A DNA stretch of 64,000 bases, from contig NZ_FUYE01000018.1 in NCBI RefSeq assembly GCF_900167535.1, positions 1 to 64,000 of the forward strand. Reading direction: 5' to 3'. The first letter of the stretch is position 1; the number at the start of each line of letters is the position of its first letter. The notes beneath the pieces are model-generated. The model ran no database searches. It was not told where the DNA came from and was given only the letters and a program-made list of their open reading frames with translations. Made by a program: the position numbers and the translations under genes. Below are positions 1 to 8,402 of the stretch, piece after piece. The stretch comes from Prosthecobacter debontii (GTDB lineage: Bacteria; Verrucomicrobiota; Verrucomicrobiia; Verrucomicrobiales; Verrucomicrobiaceae).

Positions 1-32
1 TTCTATCGGCTGACCGGACTCACCCGCACCCA

Positions 33-95
33 AGCCTCGTCAGGCTCATAGTCCCGCATGCGGGATCACAGGTTCAAATCCTGTCCACGCTACCC
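33..95 (+). other. tRNA-like 3' end (partial or remnant)
   Basis: A perfect T-arm is visible: a 5-bp stem (68-72 with 80-84) around a canonical TTCAAAT loop (73-79). Seven bases that could be the 3' acceptor strand (85-91), an A discriminator and CCC follow. Upstream are two perfect hairpins, 33-46 (AGCCT/AGGCT) and 53-64 (CCCGC/GCGGG). I cannot fold a normal anticodon arm, and no matching 5' acceptor strand lies in the window, which may cut the gene. Acceptor position 70 is G, not the U of the alanine G3-U70 pair, which argues against tmRNA. It may be the end of a tRNA with a long variable arm, or a tRNA remnant at an attachment site. Confidence 0.35.
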
Positions 96-213
96 AATGA
101 AGGCTCTTTTACATCAGGTTGTCGGCGAATGTCGAAAAACGTCTTACGGATAAAGATCCTGTCATGTTGAACCTCCCTCAGAAGTCTGATATCTGAGGCT
201 TGTTCTGTAGCTC

Positions 214-1755
214 ATGATGAATTCCCTCGTCGCGCCGACTTTTTTCAAAGCCTTGTTCTTCTGTTTGGTGGTCGCGATTTTGTATGGGGTAGTGCCGAGT
301 CATGCGTTCCTCACCGCGTGGGGAGGCTTTCTCCTGCTTCGTCTTTTAGCCTTGGTCGGAGAGTTTAGGAGTAGAGTGCACAGCCCACTGAAATGGAAGG
401 AGTGGGAGCAGCAGGCTATTCATTACTATCAATCTCTGAGTGAAGAAGAGCTCGCCGAAGAAGCACTTTATCAAGGCCTGAGTCCAACGGCGACCCCAGA
501 GGAACTAGCGGCTCAGCAGATCGAGCGGAACAGACGGACCTTGCCCGTGCGCCGCCCCTCCAAAGTGATTCTAGCTGAGGCTTTTGGGCTGTTGGGTTTT
601 GGGGTGCTCCTGCCCATACTGATTCTTTTGAGCACTCACGAATTCGTGGCCCTCCATCGAAACCGGGGTTGGACGGAAGCACTGATTTTAGTCGGTTGCC
701 TGGCTTTATATGCTTGGCCCTGGATATGGGAAAAATCACATCGGGCGCAGCGTCAGGCGACGTTCTGGTGGGCGCTGCCCGTCCCGCCACTGGCTGGCAT
801 GCTGGTTTTCATCGTGATGCAGGACCATGCGTATTTGAATCCGTGGAACCCAGAGCATAAGCGACTGGCGGCTGAGCGGGTTTTGTCGATCACGGATAAT
901 GTTGTCGCGGGTGAATTTTCCGACGCGGTGCAAGACTATGCTGAACAACTGGACGGCGAAGGGAAGTCTCAGGAGGCTTTGCGGATGGCTCAGGAAGCGC
1001 TGCGTTTGAACGCGGAAAACAATCGCGCTTATGAGATGGTCTCCCGACTGGATTCATCTAGCATCCTCATCTCATCCGGCACGAAGGAAGCGGCCAATTT
1101 GCCTTATTGGCAGTCGAGCGCTGAGATCCCAGAAGTGCGGACTTGCAAGCTCGATTCCAGCCTCAATTCCGTGGCTGTGCTGACCGTCATTTTGGTTAGG
1201 CTAGGAGATGTGCCTGAACCTCTTTTAAAAGCGGTGGGTTATGTGATCGAACAGGAAACAGGCATGCCAGTTCTCTTATCCGATCAGGTGGTGCCCCTGC
1301 CTGAACATACCCGTCGGCGTGGTTTGTTAGGCGAAGTGCAGTGGGATGTGAATGTGATGCTACCGGCTCTGCAAAGGACTGTGCATGATTCACCACGTGC
1401 CCCTTTGCGTTATCTGCTGATCACTGCCGCGGACATTTACATGGGAGACGCCAATTACGTCTTTTCCTGCTCCTCTAACTTTGGCGGCGTCGTTTCGTAT
1501 GCCCGATATCTTGATATCTCTGACGGAGAGGAGGCTCTCCGGTTTCGATTGGCGAAGCAAAGTCTCGGCTGCATCATCAAAAGCCTGGGCATTTCCACTT
1601 CACCGGATCGGGCGTGTGTCACCAGCTACACCCGCAGTGTGCCTGAATTTGATCGCAAAGGTAACAGGCCAAATGCACTGACCGCCAAGCTCATGCAGGG
1701 CGTCATTCAGAGAACGAATCAGGAATGGGCGCTGATACGAGGCTCGCTGCGCTGA
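214..1755 (+). CDS. Membrane protein with degenerate archaemetzincin-like domain
   Basis: This 513-residue protein has hydrophobic segments near residues 8-50 and again at about 125-205, then a short TPR-like helical stretch (about 227-275). Residues about 320-500 follow the archaemetzincin (AmzA/AMZ) layout: a strand ending in TVILVRLGDVP, a helix, a PLPEHTRRRGL segment, then LLITAADIYMGDANYVFSC and SYARYLD. Where family members carry HExxHxxGxxxCxxxxCxM, this protein reads GCIIKSLGISTSPDRACVT (452-470). The glycine and second cysteine are kept. All three zinc histidines and the catalytic glutamate are gone. It is therefore probably an inactive pseudo-protease with a binding or sensing role. 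The domain call rests on motif order seen by eye. ATG 217 is an equally possible start. Confidence 0.6.
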   Translation: MMNSLVAPTFFKALFFCLVVAILYGVVPSHAFLTAWGGFLLLRLLALVGEFRSRVHSPLKWKEWEQQAIHYYQSLSEEELAEEALYQGLSPTATPEELAAQQIERNRRTLPVRRPSKVILAEAFGLLGFGVLLPILILLSTHEFVALHRNRGWTEALILVGCLALYAWPWIWEKSHRAQRQATFWWALPVPPLAGMLVFIVMQDHAYLNPWNPEHKRLAAERVLSITDNVVAGEFSDAVQDYAEQLDGEGKSQEALRMAQEALRLNAENNRAYEMVSRLDSSSILISSGTKEAANLPYWQSSAEIPEVRTCKLDSSLNSVAVLTVILVRLGDVPEPLLKAVGYVIEQETGMPVLLSDQVVPLPEHTRRRGLLGEVQWDVNVMLPALQRTVHDSPRAPLRYLLITAADIYMGDANYVFSCSSNFGGVVSYARYLDISDGEEALRFRLAKQSLGCIIKSLGISTSPDRACVTSYTRSVPEFDRKGNRPNALTAKLMQGVIQRTNQEWALIRGSLR

Positions 1756-1762
1756 GTTCTCC

Positions 1763-1987
1763 TCACAACGTATGCGACATCCCGCGAGATTGGCAAAGGA
1801 GCCGCAGGCGGGTTTTCAGGATGTCGTCGGAAAGAGGTGTGTTGCTGCGACGGCGCACGTTTTCGTAGGCCGCCGCGAGATGCTCGCTGGAGAGGCCTGG
1901 AAATTCGGCCGCGAGAGCTTCCAGGCAGCTCTCGATCGCGGTAGGTGAGTCGGAACTGCCGTCGTGGTTGGTCGGGGCATGGTTCAT
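1763..1987 (-). CDS. Small hypothetical protein
   Basis: A 74-residue product converges on the membrane-protein gene, with stop codons only 7 bases apart. It is predicted to be mostly helical, with a pattern like AIESCLEALAAEFPGL followed by a basic helix. This loosely recalls short three-helix DUF3562-type proteins, but I cannot confirm that. A longer frame (1719-2009) overlaps on the same strand, but its composition is Arg/Pro/Ser-rich and looks like a shadow. No function is assigned. Confidence 0.45.
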   Translation of the reverse strand: MNHAPTNHDGSSDSPTAIESCLEALAAEFPGLSSEHLAAAYENVRRRSNTPLSDDILKTRLRLLCQSRGMSHTL

Positions 1988-2086
1988 GCTGAGGGATATC
2001 GCGAGACACTGTCAGCTTGGCCGTATGGCTTCTTCACATGAGTTTGTGCAAAGAAACCGTGACAATAAATCCGCAGAAGACCTAAC

Positions 2087-3055
2087 CTACTTCAGCGTCA
2101 CTTTGATCCCGGGGATCGCGGTGGCCAGTTCCTTGGCGGCGGCGGGGGTGGCCTTTGTCTGATAGAGGGAGATGGTCTTCAGGGACTTGATGGCGGCCAG
2201 TTGCTTCACACCGGCATCCGTGATCCCGGTGCCGAAGAGGTTCAGGGTCTGAAGGTTTTTCAGTGCGGTGAGCGCTTCCAGGCCGGCATCGGTGATCTGG
2301 GTCTGGCGCAGGTCCAGCGCGGCGAGGCGGGGGAACTGAGCCACGGTCTTCAGCGCCTCATCCGTGATGACGGTGCGGCCGAGATCGAGCTGGGCGAGTT
2401 GCTCCTTCAGTGGCAGCAGCGCGGCCACTTTGTCGTCGGTGCATTTGGAGACGCCGGTGAGGAAATCCGCCCGCAGCAGAGGGCTGTCCATCTTCAGGGT
2501 GGAGACTTGGGCTCCAGCGGCTTTGGCAGCTTCGAGCGCGGCACTTTCGGCAGGCTTCACTCCATCGCCTAACTTTTGATAAAAGACCTCGTGCTCGCGC
2601 ACCTTCACCACGGCGGCTTTGGGTTCCTCCTCCTCGGGGGCCCCCTCCATGTTACCCTTCCACCCGGCGAAGTCGGCTCCGCTTTCGATCCATTCCTTGA
2701 GCAGTTGGATTTCATCCGCCGTGAGGGGGTCGCCTTTCGGCGGCATGAACATATCGTCATCCTTGGGTAGGGTGACCACTTCATAGATGTAGCTCTTGGC
2801 CAAGTTTCCAGGCACCAGGGCCGGGCCGCTCTCTGCACCTTTGAGCATGGCCCAGGCGGCATCCAGGCGGAGGTCGGCTTTCGGTTTCTTCATCTTGCCG
2901 TCCTCCATGTGCGGGGCCTTGTGGCACCCCAGGCACTTGGCCTCGAGCACGGGAAGAATCTGCTTTTCAAAGCTGACCGCAGCCTGGAGCGGCATCGCCG
3001 CCAGGGTGGCGGAGCTAAGGGCAAGAATGGCGAGGCGATTCGTAGTGGAGGACAT
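2087..3055 (-). CDS. Exported planctomycete-type cytochrome c with leucine-rich repeats
   Basis: The 322-residue product starts with a signal peptide ending near LQAA. A heme-binding CLGCHK motif follows at once, then residues typical of the planctomycete-type cytochrome c domain (LVPGNLAKSYIYEVV, MPPKG, LLKEWIESGADF). The C-terminal third is a run of leucine-rich repeats of the DLRQTQITDAGLEAL kind, about 24 residues each. The protein is probably periplasmic or surface-bound, using heme c for electron transfer and the repeats for binding. I chose the ATG at 3055 because it leads straight into the signal sequence; an in-frame ATG at 3079 adds eight proline-rich residues. It is divergent from glgC. 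Confidence 0.8.
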   Translation of the reverse strand: MSSTTNRLAILALSSATLAAMPLQAAVSFEKQILPVLEAKCLGCHKAPHMEDGKMKKPKADLRLDAAWAMLKGAESGPALVPGNLAKSYIYEVVTLPKDDDMFMPPKGDPLTADEIQLLKEWIESGADFAGWKGNMEGAPEEEEPKAAVVKVREHEVFYQKLGDGVKPAESAALEAAKAAGAQVSTLKMDSPLLRADFLTGVSKCTDDKVAALLPLKEQLAQLDLGRTVITDEALKTVAQFPRLAALDLRQTQITDAGLEALTALKNLQTLNLFGTGITDAGVKQLAAIKSLKTISLYQTKATPAAAKELATAIPGIKVTLK

Positions 3056-3174
3056 GCAGGGTGGGGGCGGTTGGGGCACGTTACCGTAGAAAGACGGAAT
3101 ACATGCGTATCGCCCGACAGAAACGCTTGCTTAGGCGTCTTGTTTCACTGAAAACTAGCCCTTTCCTACCAGCC

Positions 3175-4473
3175 ATGCCCTCCAAAATCGAAACCGATGC
3201 ACTCCTCCGGCGCTCCACACTGGCCATCGTCATGGGAGGCGGTGCGGGAACCCGCCTGTTCCCCCTCACTAAGGATCGGGCCAAACCTGCAGTGCCTCTG
3301 GCGGGTAAGTATCGTCTGGTGGACATCCCCATCAGCAACTGCATCAACTCCGGCGTGCGCGACGTGTATGTGCTCACGCAGTATAACAGCGCCTCGCTGA
3401 ACCGTCACATCGCCCGCACCTATCAGTTCGACTCCTTCGAGCGCGGATTCATCGAGGTCTTGGCCGCTCAGCAGACCCCGCAGGGCGAGCGCTGGTATCA
3501 GGGCACTGCCGACGCCGTGCGGCAAAACCTGCGCTACTTCCTGGAAGGCGATCATCAGTATTTCCTCATCCTCAGCGGTGACCAGCTCTACCGCATGGAT
3601 TTCCGCAAGGTGATGGAGCAGCACCTCACCACCGGGGCCGAGCTCACCATCGCCACCCTGCCTGTGAATGCGAAGGATGCCAAAAGCTTCGGCATCATGA
3701 AAGCCGACGCTGAAGGTCGGATCCATGAATTCGTGGAGAAGCCCAAGGACCCTGCCATCCTCGAAGACCTTCAAATGCCTGCAGAGATGCTCCAGCAGCT
3801 CGGTCTGCCGACCACCGAGGCCCGTTATCAAGCTTCCATGGGCATCTATGTATTCAATCGCCAAGCCCTCATCGACGCGCTGGATAATGACTGCATGGAC
3901 TTCGGCAAGCACATCATCCCCGCAGCGCTGAAGAAATACAAAGTCCACTCCTACAACTTCCAGGGCTACTGGGAAGACATCGGCACCATCCTCAGCTTCT
4001 TCCAGGCCAATCTGGACCTCTGTAAGCTGGTGCCCCAGTATGACTTCTTTGACTCCGCCGCCCCCATCTTCACCCATGCCCGCTTCCTGCCTGCCACGAA
4101 GATCAATGGCGCGGTGATCCGTGAAGCCCTCATCTCCGACGGCTGCATCATTACCGACGCTCATGTGGAGACTGCGGTCATCGGCATCCGCTCCATCATC
4201 GAGACCGGCACCACCATTCGTGAAACCATCATCATGGGCGCGGATTACTACGCAGGTGCCGTGGGCACCGATCCCACACGCCCCGCCCCTGGCATCGGGC
4301 GTAACTGCCGCATCGAGCGCGTCATCATCGATAAGAACGTGCACATCGGCGATAACGTCGTCATCACCCCCGAGGGTAAACCCGATGACATGGACAGCGA
4401 GCTGTTCTACATCCGCGACGGTATCGTGGTGATCCCGAAAGACACCGTCATCCCCGCAGGCACCTGGATTTAA
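3175..4473 (+). CDS. glgC: Glucose-1-phosphate adenylyltransferase
   Basis: This enzyme makes ADP-glucose and PPi from glucose-1-phosphate and ATP, the committed step of bacterial glycogen synthesis. The 432-residue product has the nucleotidyltransferase signature GGGAGTRLFPLT near residue 21 and the KPAVPLAGKYRLVDIPISNC segment. It also has LSGDQLYRMD for metal and substrate binding, GYWEDIGT, and a C-terminal left-handed beta-helix (hexapeptide-like GRNCRIERVIIDKNVHIGDN). Length and motif order fit the family. The frame is open back to 3061, but the ATG at 3175 starts where homologous GlgC proteins do. No other glycogen gene is adjacent. Confidence 0.95.
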   Translation: MPSKIETDALLRRSTLAIVMGGGAGTRLFPLTKDRAKPAVPLAGKYRLVDIPISNCINSGVRDVYVLTQYNSASLNRHIARTYQFDSFERGFIEVLAAQQTPQGERWYQGTADAVRQNLRYFLEGDHQYFLILSGDQLYRMDFRKVMEQHLTTGAELTIATLPVNAKDAKSFGIMKADAEGRIHEFVEKPKDPAILEDLQMPAEMLQQLGLPTTEARYQASMGIYVFNRQALIDALDNDCMDFGKHIIPAALKKYKVHSYNFQGYWEDIGTILSFFQANLDLCKLVPQYDFFDSAAPIFTHARFLPATKINGAVIREALISDGCIITDAHVETAVIGIRSIIETGTTIRETIIMGADYYAGAVGTDPTRPAPGIGRNCRIERVIIDKNVHIGDNVVITPEGKPDDMDSELFYIRDGIVVIPKDTVIPAGTWI

Positions 4474-4517
4474 ACCTACGAATGGAGGGAGGGCACAACC
4501 CTCTCCGTTAACTAGGC

Positions 4518-4772
4518 CTAACGAACGGTTGCGTTAGCGATTCCGCAGGGGGAGACCCTGCGGTGGTCGCTTCAGAGCTTGCTGCTGAAGAATTAGAAAG
4601 AAAACGCGCTGTCGATACGACAGCAGCCGCGGTGCTGGGAAGGCTGCATCCAGCGTGGGTCACGTTAACCAAACTTAATAGGTCCGGCGACGGGGCTCAG
4701 AGTGAATCTGAACCCAGCGCCGGACAAACCCTGCCTGCTTTTGGCGATCAGATCATCCCTTTCAGGATGATC
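4518..4772. ncRNA. Candidate structured RNA or hairpin cluster
   Basis: The 309-bp gap between the convergent glgC and oxidoreductase genes holds a chain of strong hairpins: 4518-4537 (6 bp), 4543-4563 (8 bp), 4570-4590 (6 bp), 4609-4623 (6 bp), 4623-4647 or 4634-4654 (alternatives), 4682-4725 (8-bp outer stem with further inner pairing) and 4751-4772 (8 bp). This is far more pairing than two terminators need. I could not match it to RNase P RNA (no GAGGAAAGTCC core), tmRNA, SRP RNA or 6S RNA. Strand is undecided, since all stems work on both. No poly-T follows the last hairpin. It may instead be several transcription-stop or repeat hairpins. Confidence 0.45.
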
Positions 4773-4782
4773 CGACTTGCGG

Positions 4783-6132
4783 TTAGGCCTTTTCTTTCTT
4801 CTTCTCTTCTTTGCCCTTCACCTCTTCTTCGGGTTTTTGGGGCTCAGGCATTTGGAATTTTGTCACGCCCGGCATGGCCATCGGCGTGGGGGTGAAGCTA
4901 TCCGTCCACTTCAGATTATCCGGGGCCAAATCCTGAGTGCAGGCCAGCATTTGATCCCAGGTCAGGAGCTGACCCGTGTAGGCGGCCTCGCGGCCCATGA
5001 TCCCCACCAGCGTGGAGAGCATCATGCGATCGCCGTCATTGATCACTTCTCCTTTGCGGATGGCGTTGAAGAGGGCCTCGTGCTCCAGGTCATACATGTT
5101 TTTCTCCTCCGCACGCCAGCGCCAGCGCTTGGGTCCATCAATGAAGGGAGCGCCGCCTTTACCGATGATGAGCACGCCTTTTTCGCCGCGGATGATGTCT
5201 TGGTTATGGCCGGTGCAGCCCTTGATCTGGCGATTGGCCAGATGGCACATGAGACCGTTACCCCACTCGAAGGCAGCGTGGAAGTGGTCATAGATGTTAC
5301 CGCCTTCTGAGGGGATCTGACGACCCCCGGTGGCGATGCAGGAGACGGGTGGGGTATCCCCCATGGCCCAGACGATCTTATCAATGCTGTGCACGGCCTG
5401 CTCGGCGATGCTGTCCCCACTGAGCCAGGAGAAGTTATACCAGTTCCGCACCTGCCACTCCACATCGCTCATCTCAGGCGTGCGGGCGCTGGCGGGCGGC
5501 ATGGGTTTCACGGGTCCGGTGTGATAGGTGGCCAGGATGCTGGTGACCTTACCGATCTGCCCATCGGCCACGCGCTGGAAGGCTTCCTTGCGGGAGGTGC
5601 TGTAGCGCCAGCAGAAGCCGGCCACGAGGTTCAGCTTCTTCTCCTTAGCCTTCTTCACGGCGGCCATGGCCATGTGATAGCCGATGGTGTCCACCGCCAT
5701 CGGTTTTTCGGCAAAGATGTGCTTGCCCGCATCCACCGCTGCCATCAGGTGCAGGGGGCGGAAGCCCGGAGGGCTGGCCAGCAGCACCACATCCACGCCG
5801 CTATCAATGAGCTTCTGGTAGGCGTCCATGCCGATGAAGCGCTTCTCCGGCTTCACATCCACGCGATCCGGAAACTTCTGGCTCAGGCTGCCAATGCTGG
5901 TCTCGATCTGCTTCATGTCCACATCGGCCATGGCCACGATCTTGGCGTTGTAATCGGCTCCCAGCGCTTGGGAGGCAGCTCCGGTGCCACGACCACCGCA
6001 GCCGACGAGGCCGATGCGTAGTGTCTCCTGGGAGTCGGCTTTCTGCTCAGCACGCAGGGTGCTCGCAGCAGTGATGATGGCGGCTGTCCCAGTGGTCTGG
6101 GCAAACTGACGGCGGTTGTAAAGAGTGCTCAT
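4783..6132 (-). CDS. Gfo/Idh/MocA family oxidoreductase, Tat-exported
   Basis: The 449-residue NAD(P)-dependent sugar dehydrogenase-like protein begins with a twin-arginine signal (YNRRQFAQTTGTAAIITAAS). The dinucleotide-binding motif IGLVGCGGRGTGAA and the family-typical AEKPMAVD follow. The C-terminal domain contains the usual substrate-binding and dimerisation segment (WYNFSWLSGDSIAEQAVHSID). The tail is highly charged (EEEVKGKEEKKKEKA). It should fold with cofactor in the cytoplasm and be exported. Such proteins are abundant in Planctomycetes and Verrucomicrobia, and the exact sugar substrate cannot be told. The ATG at 6132 gives a proper Tat leader; the frame is open to 6183. Confidence 0.88.
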   Translation of the reverse strand: MSTLYNRRQFAQTTGTAAIITAASTLRAEQKADSQETLRIGLVGCGGRGTGAASQALGADYNAKIVAMADVDMKQIETSIGSLSQKFPDRVDVKPEKRFIGMDAYQKLIDSGVDVVLLASPPGFRPLHLMAAVDAGKHIFAEKPMAVDTIGYHMAMAAVKKAKEKKLNLVAGFCWRYSTSRKEAFQRVADGQIGKVTSILATYHTGPVKPMPPASARTPEMSDVEWQVRNWYNFSWLSGDSIAEQAVHSIDKIVWAMGDTPPVSCIATGGRQIPSEGGNIYDHFHAAFEWGNGLMCHLANRQIKGCTGHNQDIIRGEKGVLIIGKGGAPFIDGPKRWRWRAEEKNMYDLEHEALFNAIRKGEVINDGDRMMLSTLVGIMGREAAYTGQLLTWDQMLACTQDLAPDNLKWTDSFTPTPMAMPGVTKFQMPEPQKPEEEVKGKEEKKKEKA

Positions 6133-6337
6133 GAATTGTCGAAATGACTTATCGTGCACAAACCCTCCATCCTTTCGGAGCAATGGTGATGCGATGTGGG
6201 ACTAAAATGACAGCGGTAGAGCCTCCCTCCTTCGTTTCATTGCTCGGAGCCCCGGATTCAGACGGCATTTTTTGGCTCGTTTCGGCCTTCCTTGATTCGG
6301 CCTAAAAGTGAGGCTCCAAACTCGAAAGACCCAGGCA

Positions 6338-6371
6338 CAAAAAAGCCCGCTCAGGAAAACCATGAACGGGC
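6338..6371 (-). terminator. Rho-independent terminator of the DUF1080 gene
   Basis: Read on the minus strand, a 9-bp stem with one G-T pair (6371-6363 with 6353-6345) is followed directly by a run of T residues (6344-6339). It lies about 40 bases after the stop codon of the DUF1080 gene, in the right orientation to end its transcript. Confidence 0.75.
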
Positions 6372-6411
6372 AGGGGGAAACGGGTTCCTTCTGGGGAAAA
6401 GCAGCCGGGGC

Positions 6412-7407
6412 TTACTTTACCACCGGGCGCAGGACGATGTTCTTGTAGTCCACATTGGTGTGGTCGCCTTGCAGGAAGATCGGGCCGGGATTGAACTCGT
6501 TGCTGGTGAGGGCTCCACCGGTGCAGCCGAGCACGGGCTGGTTATCAATGATGGTTTTGCCGTTGAGGATCACCGTCAAGTGGCGGTCCACCAGGGTGAT
6601 GTCCATGGTCTGCCATTCACCGATCGGCTTCTCGGCAGCGACGGAAGGGGTGATGCGGCTGTAGAGAGCGCCCATGTGGTGGGAGTCCAGCGGCTGGCCA
6701 AAGCTTTCCATGACCTGCACTTCATAAACGCCGCGCAGGTAAACCCCGCTGTTGCTGTTCTCCTGGGTGCGGACTTCCAGCTTGAGGTTGAAGTCTTCGA
6801 ATTCGGCGTCGGTGCGCAGGTTACCGAAGTGCTTGCCGGGTTCCTTGACCACGCGGTTGATCAGGGCACCGTCTTCCACACTCCAGCCACTGAGGTCGCC
6901 CTCTTTCACGAGGCGCCAGCCGCTGAGGTCCTTGCCGTTAAAGAGGGAGATGGGCTCACCGAACTTCACCTTGGCCAGATCAGGCTTGGCTGGGATAGCG
7001 GGGATGCGGTTGCCGGTGAATTCAGCCTGGCCAAAGGCCTTGCCGTCTTCCTTGGTCTTCACTGTGCTGCCACTGAGGCTGTCGCCGGAAACCTTGACGG
7101 TGAGGGTTTCGGTCACTTTTTCGGAGACCTCTTTCCCCTCTTTGTTTTTGCGCTTGGCATTGGACAGGCGGGTGATGATGAGGCTGTCGCCCTCAATCTT
7201 CGTGCCATCCGTCGGAAGAACACTACCGCCACCCCAGAGAACGCTGGAGGCGAGGCCACCGTCTTTTTCCTCCACGCCCAGCCAGCCTGCACGGTCGCCC
7301 TGCAGGGTGAGAGCCCAGCGGCCCAGATAAGGATTATCGGCAGCGTGGGCCAGACTGGAGAAGCCGAGAGCGGCCAGGAGGAAAAGGTGACGGCGAGATG
7401 TAATCAT
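6412..7407 (-). CDS. Exported DUF1080 (3-keto-disaccharide hydrolase-type) protein
   Basis: The 331-residue protein has a signal peptide (RRHLFLLAALGFSSLAHA). A beta-rich N-terminal segment of about 125 residues follows, then a DUF1080/LamG-like jelly roll starting at ISLFNGKDLSGWRLV. Family landmarks are FGNLRTDAEFEDFNLKLEVR, NSGVYLRGVYEVQVM and GPIFLQGDHTNVDYKNIVLR. Members of this family act on glycans, some as 3-keto-glycoside hydrolases, and are often encoded beside Gfo/Idh oxidoreductases, as here. The two could cooperate in oxidation and cleavage of sugars, which is inference from the neighbourhood. A terminator follows the gene. Confidence 0.85.
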   Translation of the reverse strand: MITSRRHLFLLAALGFSSLAHAADNPYLGRWALTLQGDRAGWLGVEEKDGGLASSVLWGGGSVLPTDGTKIEGDSLIITRLSNAKRKNKEGKEVSEKVTETLTVKVSGDSLSGSTVKTKEDGKAFGQAEFTGNRIPAIPAKPDLAKVKFGEPISLFNGKDLSGWRLVKEGDLSGWSVEDGALINRVVKEPGKHFGNLRTDAEFEDFNLKLEVRTQENSNSGVYLRGVYEVQVMESFGQPLDSHHMGALYSRITPSVAAEKPIGEWQTMDITLVDRHLTVILNGKTIIDNQPVLGCTGGALTSNEFNPGPIFLQGDHTNVDYKNIVLRPVVK

Positions 7408-7483
7408 GGTGATGATTGGGGAGACTGAGAACGTGGCATCGCAGGGGCAGTCTTGCGTCCGATTTCAGGGAAAGACGCTGAAA

Positions 7484-8101
7484 TCAGGCGGCCGCGAGCT
7501 TGGGCTGGCGACTTTCCGCGCCTGGAAAAGGCACGATCAGGGCGTTCGGCACCGGATTGGCCAGACGGTTTTGCAAGTAGTCTCCCATGAAGCGGGTGTC
7601 CACCGGGGCGGTGGGGTGCTGGCAGCGCCAGAGCACGGCGGAGATGAAGAAGCCGTGGCTGAAGATGGCAATGTGGCGGCGTGTCTCCAAGGAGAGACGC
7701 TCGATCAGGTGATCCACCCGCGCCATGAAATCGGCAAAACTCTCGGCTCCGTGACCGTGACAATGGCGGACATCACCCCGCTGCCAATACGCCTGGGCGG
7801 CAGGAGAACGCTGGGCCACGGTGGTGCCTCGGTAGGCCTCGTTGTCGAGGTAGGTGAACTCCTGCACAGGCCAGGTCTCGACCGGCACGTGGGGAAACTT
7901 GGCCAGAAGAGGATTGGCCGTTTCGAGGGTGCGGATGAAAGGCGAGACGACGACGAGGTCCGGTGCCTGGGGGAAGTGGGCGAGCAGGGCCTGGGCCTGC
8001 TGATGACCAAGATCGGTGAGGGGAATACAGGCGGGAGTCTGAGAGACACCGCCGGCATTGGCGACACTCTCCGCGTGGCGAATCAACTGGATCAGGGGCA
8101 T
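7484..8101 (-). CDS. Histidine phosphatase family protein
   Basis: The 205-residue protein carries the phosphoglycerate mutase/histidine phosphatase signature LIRHAESVAN near its start. This is followed by LTDLGHQQAQALL and VVSPFIRTLETA. The second catalytic histidine fits HIAIFSHGFFI. Such enzymes transfer or remove phosphate through a phospho-histidine; the substrate cannot be predicted. The ATG at 8101 places the RHG-like motif at the usual position a few residues from the N-terminus. An upstream in-frame ATG at 8131 would add ten residues of no known use. Confidence 0.82.
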   Translation of the reverse strand: MPLIQLIRHAESVANAGGVSQTPACIPLTDLGHQQAQALLAHFPQAPDLVVVSPFIRTLETANPLLAKFPHVPVETWPVQEFTYLDNEAYRGTTVAQRSPAAQAYWQRGDVRHCHGHGAESFADFMARVDHLIERLSLETRRHIAIFSHGFFISAVLWRCQHPTAPVDTRFMGDYLQNRLANPVPNALIVPFPGAESRQPKLAAA

Positions 8102-8271
8102 TCGAGGGGAAGTGGCTGAACATAGCCACAATCCCCCTGTCGGCCCGGATTTTTTTCTTTATCCGGAGGACAACCCACCGCACGAATGGATGTGTTGAGT
8201 GGAAGTCATTTGAAGTGAGGGCGCAACGTGTGACCCATGTCCTGAACCCGAAGTGTTACCTATGTGCTGAC

Positions 8272-8377
8272 TTCACCCCCAGTCCCTGGGGCGAGGGAGA
8301 ACGTCTTTTGGCTTTCGACACCGCAGACCCAACGACCGTTCCCTCGCCCCTCTGGGGAGAGGGTTAGGGTGAGGGGT
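8272..8377. repeat. Dispersed repeat with inverted ends, copy 1
   Basis: This is an intergenic element of about 106 bp whose ends are imperfect inverted repeats. The left end reads TTCACCCCCAGTCCC, then GGGGCGAGGGAG. The right end, on the other strand, reads CCCCTCACCCTAACCC, then GGGGCGAGGGAA. A second copy lies at 57477-57593 with the same ends and the same internal TCTTTTGGC segment. No open frame is inside. It behaves like a MITE or REP-type element and occupies most of the 301-bp gap before the hydrolase gene. Confidence 0.7.
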
Positions 8378-8402
8378 TTGTCGATACAGCTTCACTCCAG
8401 TC

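Noticed and set aside
3166-4344. Long open frame (392 codons) on the minus strand opposite glgC
   Set aside because: glgC has every family motif in its frame. The antisense frame gives a His/Asp/Val-rich composition with no recognisable domain, as expected from a high-GC shadow.
4518-4772. RNase P RNA, tmRNA, SRP RNA or 6S RNA in the glgC downstream gap
   Set aside because: The signature sequences I know for these classes are absent on both strands, so only an unnamed structured region is reported.
4563-4895. Short open frame (110 codons) between glgC and the oxidoreductase gene
   Set aside because: It runs through the hairpin cluster into the antisense of the next gene and has no coding-like composition.
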